Shown here piece by piece: positions 12,685-15,195 of a DNA stretch of 15,195 nucleotides. The stretch is from positions 1-15,195 of the forward strand of contig CAMCFM010000043.1 in the NCBI GenBank assembly GCA_945874095.1, in the 5' to 3' direction. Origin of the DNA: Candidatus Kuenenia stuttgartensis. Lineage in GTDB: Bacteria; Planctomycetota; Planctomycetia; Isosphaerales; Isosphaeraceae. Made by a program: the position numbers and the translations under genes. Positions within the stretch are counted from its first letter, which is position 1, and each line of letters begins with the position of its first letter. The notes beneath the pieces are model-generated. The model was given only the letters and a program-made list of their open reading frames with translations, did not search any database and had not been told where the DNA came from.

Positions 12685-14025
12685 TTACGCAGTATTGGTA
12701 TTGCGGTTGGTCGGCTCCTTGAAAGCCACCATGAACAGAGCAAAGATTGCGGCTGACATGATCGCCGGGATGCCCCAGATTGTCTTCCAGTCCATCTCTT
12801 TAAGCTGTGTCAGGCGAGCCGCCTTTTGGGCTGTTTCCAAGGTCGCAATTTCGCCAGCAGGGCCATTTGAGGCTTTGATCTTGGCAATCTGCTCCGTCAG
12901 TTGCTTGACTTGCTCACCGGCTGCAATCGATGCAGGTGGTGTGCTCATGGCTTCCACCTGGCCAGCCACTTTGGCTCCAATCGCCATGCCCAAGCCAAGT
13001 GTGAACAGAACCAGAAGGCCCTGAGCCTGGCCACGCAGGTGGGCAGGAGCCGCTTGGTCGGTATAAATCTGGCCTGTTACGAAGAAGAAGTCGTAGCAGA
13101 TTCCGTGCAGGACAATGCCCAGCAGAATCATGAAGCTGATCTGAGAAGGGGCGCCGAATGCAAACAGTGCGTATCGTATCACCCAGGCCACCATGCCCAC
13201 GGCCAGCATTTTCTTCACACCCAGGCGGGCAAAGAACAATGGCATGACCAGCATGAAGATGATTTCAGACATTTGTCCGTAGGTCATCGTCTGTCCGATC
13301 GGCATCTCGGCCATTTCCACAATCCGGCTCGTGATCTGATAATAGAACGAGAGGGGGATGCAGATCAGGGTCGAGCAAATCAAGAAGATCAGGTAGGAAC
13401 GATCCTTCAGAATGGCCAAAGCGTCAAGGCCAAGAATCTGGCGGATGTCGGCTTTGCCGGTTGCTGTTGGAGGTGTGTTCGGTAGAACCAGAAAGCTGTA
13501 GATACCTAAAAGTGCGGCTGAACCACACGACAGGTAGAACATGTTGATCGAGGTTTCAAATTTCAGAAACGTCAGAGACAAGCCAGCCACGATCCAGCCA
13601 ATGGTTCCCATCACGCGAATCCCAGGAAACTCTTTCTCGACATTCTTCACGTTCCGCAAGGCCAGGGTGTTGGTCACAGCCAGTGTTGGGAAGAAGGTCA
13701 GCATGTAGATGAAAATCATGCCAACGATCACCATCGGGCTCGCTCCCTGTTTCATCAGCACGGTGGCCAGAAACATCAAGCCTGCTCCCACCAGGTGAAG
13801 TACGCCTAAAACTCGCTGGGCTGGGAAGAAGCGGTCGGCGATCATGCCCACGAAGAATGGGGAAATCATGCCGGCGATTGGGCCCACGGCATAAAGCCAG
13901 CCAATGTCGTTGGCAGTGAAACCAATCGTAGTCAAGTAGTTCGGGGCGGTCACGTTCCAGGTGCCCCAGACGAAGAACTGAATCAGCATCATGATCGAAA
14001 GGCGGATGCGTAACGACAAGTCCAT
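12685..14025 (-). CDS. MFS transporter, nucleoside:H+ symporter-like
   Basis: A 446-residue, 12-helix major facilitator of the nucleoside:H+ symporter type (NupG/XapB-like, PF03825-like). Seen: N-terminal M-L-I-Q-F-F-V-W-G-T-W (13-23) in TM1; G-x-x-A-D-R-F-F-P-A-Q-R (60-71) in the TM2-3 loop; G-I-R-V-M-G-T-I-G-W-I (135-145) in TM5; and H-G-I-C-Y-D-F-F-F-V-T-G-Q-I-Y-T-D (307-323) with L-R-G-Q-A-Q-G-L (330-337), the most characteristic stretch. Between TM11 and TM12 there is an unusually long hydrophilic, probably coiled-coil segment (about 358-416) rich in K, E, Q and A. ATG 14025 has GGGGA about 9 bases upstream. The gene lies 132 bases after the glycosyltransferase on the same strand and ends at the strong terminator. 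The substrate may be a nucleoside or a sugar; relatives are often only loosely annotated. Confidence 0.88.
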   Translation of the reverse strand: MDLSLRIRLSIMMLIQFFVWGTWNVTAPNYLTTIGFTANDIGWLYAVGPIAGMISPFFVGMIADRFFPAQRVLGVLHLVGAGLMFLATVLMKQGASPMVIVGMIFIYMLTFFPTLAVTNTLALRNVKNVEKEFPGIRVMGTIGWIVAGLSLTFLKFETSINMFYLSCGSAALLGIYSFLVLPNTPPTATGKADIRQILGLDALAILKDRSYLIFLICSTLICIPLSFYYQITSRIVEMAEMPIGQTMTYGQMSEIIFMLVMPLFFARLGVKKMLAVGMVAWVIRYALFAFGAPSQISFMILLGIVLHGICYDFFFVTGQIYTDQAAPAHLRGQAQGLLVLFTLGLGMAIGAKVAGQVEAMSTPPASIAAGEQVKQLTEQIAKIKASNGPAGEIATLETAQKAARLTQLKEMDWKTIWGIPAIMSAAIFALFMVAFKEPTNRNTNTA

Positions 14026-14157
14026 CAGAGTTAGTCCCCAGCTAGTGGTTCAGTGAGATCGGTTCAAGAAGATCTGGCAAGCGAATATCCGGTGACAACC
14101 CAAAGTGTCGAGTCGTGGCCCAAACCTTTCCGCATTGTTCCAGAATTTAAGAAAACT

Positions 14158-15195
14158 CTAACCGATTGGTGAGACGGATTCCAGAACACGGTTCGCATCA
14201 TCCAGCGATTCTGCCCATGTGAGTCGGTATAAAGCGTCCATGACAACCTCTGACCGTCGCGAAAAGGCGTATTTCCAGCGTGTTTGCTCAAGGCCGTCGC
14301 GACAATCATTTTTCAGAAGAATTTCGATTCGATCGCAAAATCCGTCGTGAGAATCCTCTACCTGATAAAGTCTCCGATAAATTTGGGATTCTGGCAAAGC
14401 CGTCGTCACAGTTGGTCTGCCGCTTCCCATGGAGTCGAGAATTTTGGTCGGCGAGCAGACGTGATTGAAGGGGTGGGTGGTGAGATAGGGGATCAGGTTT
14501 ACGCTGAACGATGCGTAAACGTTGCCGATCTTAAGCTGGCTTACGCCTCCAGGAGCGTAAACGTTCGGCTTAGCCAGAAGCTCCCGTGCCTGCAATTGCC
14601 AGGCTTGATCGCCATCGAGGTTAGGCTTTGGCCCGACAAGTACCAGTGACGCACCGGGGAACCGATCGGCAATTTTGATGAGCAGGCTCCAGTCAAGCCG
14701 ATCTTCAAGTCCGCCCAGATAGCCTAATAATGGGCGAGGGATACCCTTGAGCTCTCTCGGTGGAGAACCTGGCGCGTAAAACGGCTGATCGGGGATCGTC
14801 CACTCAGGTGCGGCATGTGGGATATGCAAAATTTTGTGGGCGTGATTTGGGAAGGTCTGGCGAAGTTGTCGGGCCCTTTCGGCAGCCACACAGATGGTCC
14901 AGTTCGCCCGTTCTATGGTGCGTGCTTCCCAAAGCCTGACAAGATCCGCCTTTTGGGGCCAATAAAGCGTATAATCGTCGAGGTTGTAATAGACCAGCCG
15001 GTCGGGTTTGATCTGGCTGGCCAGCTCCAGATAGAATGGGTAAGTGATCCAGAGAGCTTTTTCTAAAGGTTGTTTATCAATCTGTTTAAGCCAGTTATGA
15101 GCAGCTTTTGCCAAGGGCCATTGGCCGAGCTTAGGAAACGATTTCATCCAGCCTGGTGGTAGTTCGGCGGTGACAAGAGTTTCCAAGTCCGAGAT
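14158..15195 (-). CDS. Glycosyltransferase, GT-B type (5' truncated by window edge)
   Basis: The frame is open to the right edge, so the N-terminus is outside; 345 codons are present. Visible: L-V-Y-Y-N-L-D-D-Y (the N-x-D-D-Y block of GT4-like transferases), then A-x-x-I-E-R-A-N-W-T-I-C-V-A-A and I-L-H-I-P-H-A-A, the usual end of the acceptor-side Rossmann domain; R-P-L-L-G-Y-L-G-G-L-E-D-R-L-D-W, L-V-L-V-G-P and N-V-Y in the nucleotide-sugar domain; and S-P-T-K-I-L-D-S-M-G-S-G-R-P-T-V near the C-terminus, where the usual Glu of the E-x7-E sugar-nucleotide motif is replaced (L-D-S-M). No signal peptide or membrane segment is in the visible part; the protein is expected to be cytoplasmic and to build a surface glycan or glycolipid. 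The TTG at 15186 is an in-frame codon, not a believable start. Confidence 0.82.
   Translation of the reverse strand: MSDLETLVTAELPPGWMKSFPKLGQWPLAKAAHNWLKQIDKQPLEKALWITYPFYLELASQIKPDRLVYYNLDDYTLYWPQKADLVRLWEARTIERANWTICVAAERARQLRQTFPNHAHKILHIPHAAPEWTIPDQPFYAPGSPPRELKGIPRPLLGYLGGLEDRLDWSLLIKIADRFPGASLVLVGPKPNLDGDQAWQLQARELLAKPNVYAPGGVSQLKIGNVYASFSVNLIPYLTTHPFNHVCSPTKILDSMGSGRPTVTTALPESQIYRRLYQVEDSHDGFCDRIEILLKNDCRDGLEQTRWKYAFSRRSEVVMDALYRLTWAESLDDANRVLESVSPIG

Noticed and set aside
12901..13485. 194-codon + strand frame opposite the MFS gene
   Set aside because: Shadow of the symporter reading frame; His/Gln-rich composition is typical of antisense of membrane proteins.

Overview
The window most resembles a chromosomal segment of a moderately GC-rich, SD-using, Gram-negative-type bacterium. 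My best guess is Planctomycetota. This rests on family impressions: a two-domain cyclase-family protein, a fused MFS/spermidine-synthase protein, an MFS nucleoside-symporter-like protein with a D-F-F-F-V-x-G-Q-I-Y signature, a small P-D-W-D/S-H-G antitoxin-like protein, and hairpin-rich intergenic repeats. There is no rRNA or other marker to prove it. Base composition, judged by eye, changes along the window: about 1-6125 and 12685-15195 are GC-richer, and about 6200-12500 is AT-richer.

Region 1 (1-6125, + strand) is a catabolic gene cluster of five genes with gaps of 6 to 78 bases. It holds a D-2-hydroxyacid dehydrogenase (CtBP-like, 5' end outside the window), an Ldh_2/malate-L-lactate dehydrogenase family oxidoreductase, a fumarylacetoacetate-hydrolase family enzyme, a secreted tandem-domain cyclase-family protein with degenerate metal motifs, and an Nramp-like transporter lacking the classical metal-binding motifs. 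The set reads as uptake plus outer processing (transporter, exported cyclase) and cytoplasmic oxidation and C-C cleavage of a 2-oxo/hydroxy acid, perhaps a sugar acid. The substrate cannot be read from sequence. A weak terminator follows at 6166-6194.

Region 2 (6313-12441) is a looser, AT-richer, gene-poor stretch. It contains a large fused MFS/spermidine-synthase-like membrane protein (-), a structured inverted repeat pair (8862-9099), an exported methionine sulfoxide reductase B with a clear sigma70-type promoter, a small antitoxin-like gene without an obvious partner (-), three decaying tandem repeats (10634-10998), an exported DUF1223 thioredoxin-like protein, and an orphan Phd-like antitoxin (-). 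The two exported redox proteins (MsrB and DUF1223) may both serve the cell envelope, but they are not in one operon.

Region 3 (12592-15195, - strand) has an MFS nucleoside:H+ symporter-like transporter ending in a strong intrinsic terminator, preceded by a glycosyltransferase whose 5' end lies beyond the right edge.

The observations most worth a second look are the non-canonical Nramp-like transporter inside a catabolic operon, the tandem cyclase whose two halves have each lost different metal ligands, and the two unexplained intergenic repeat families.
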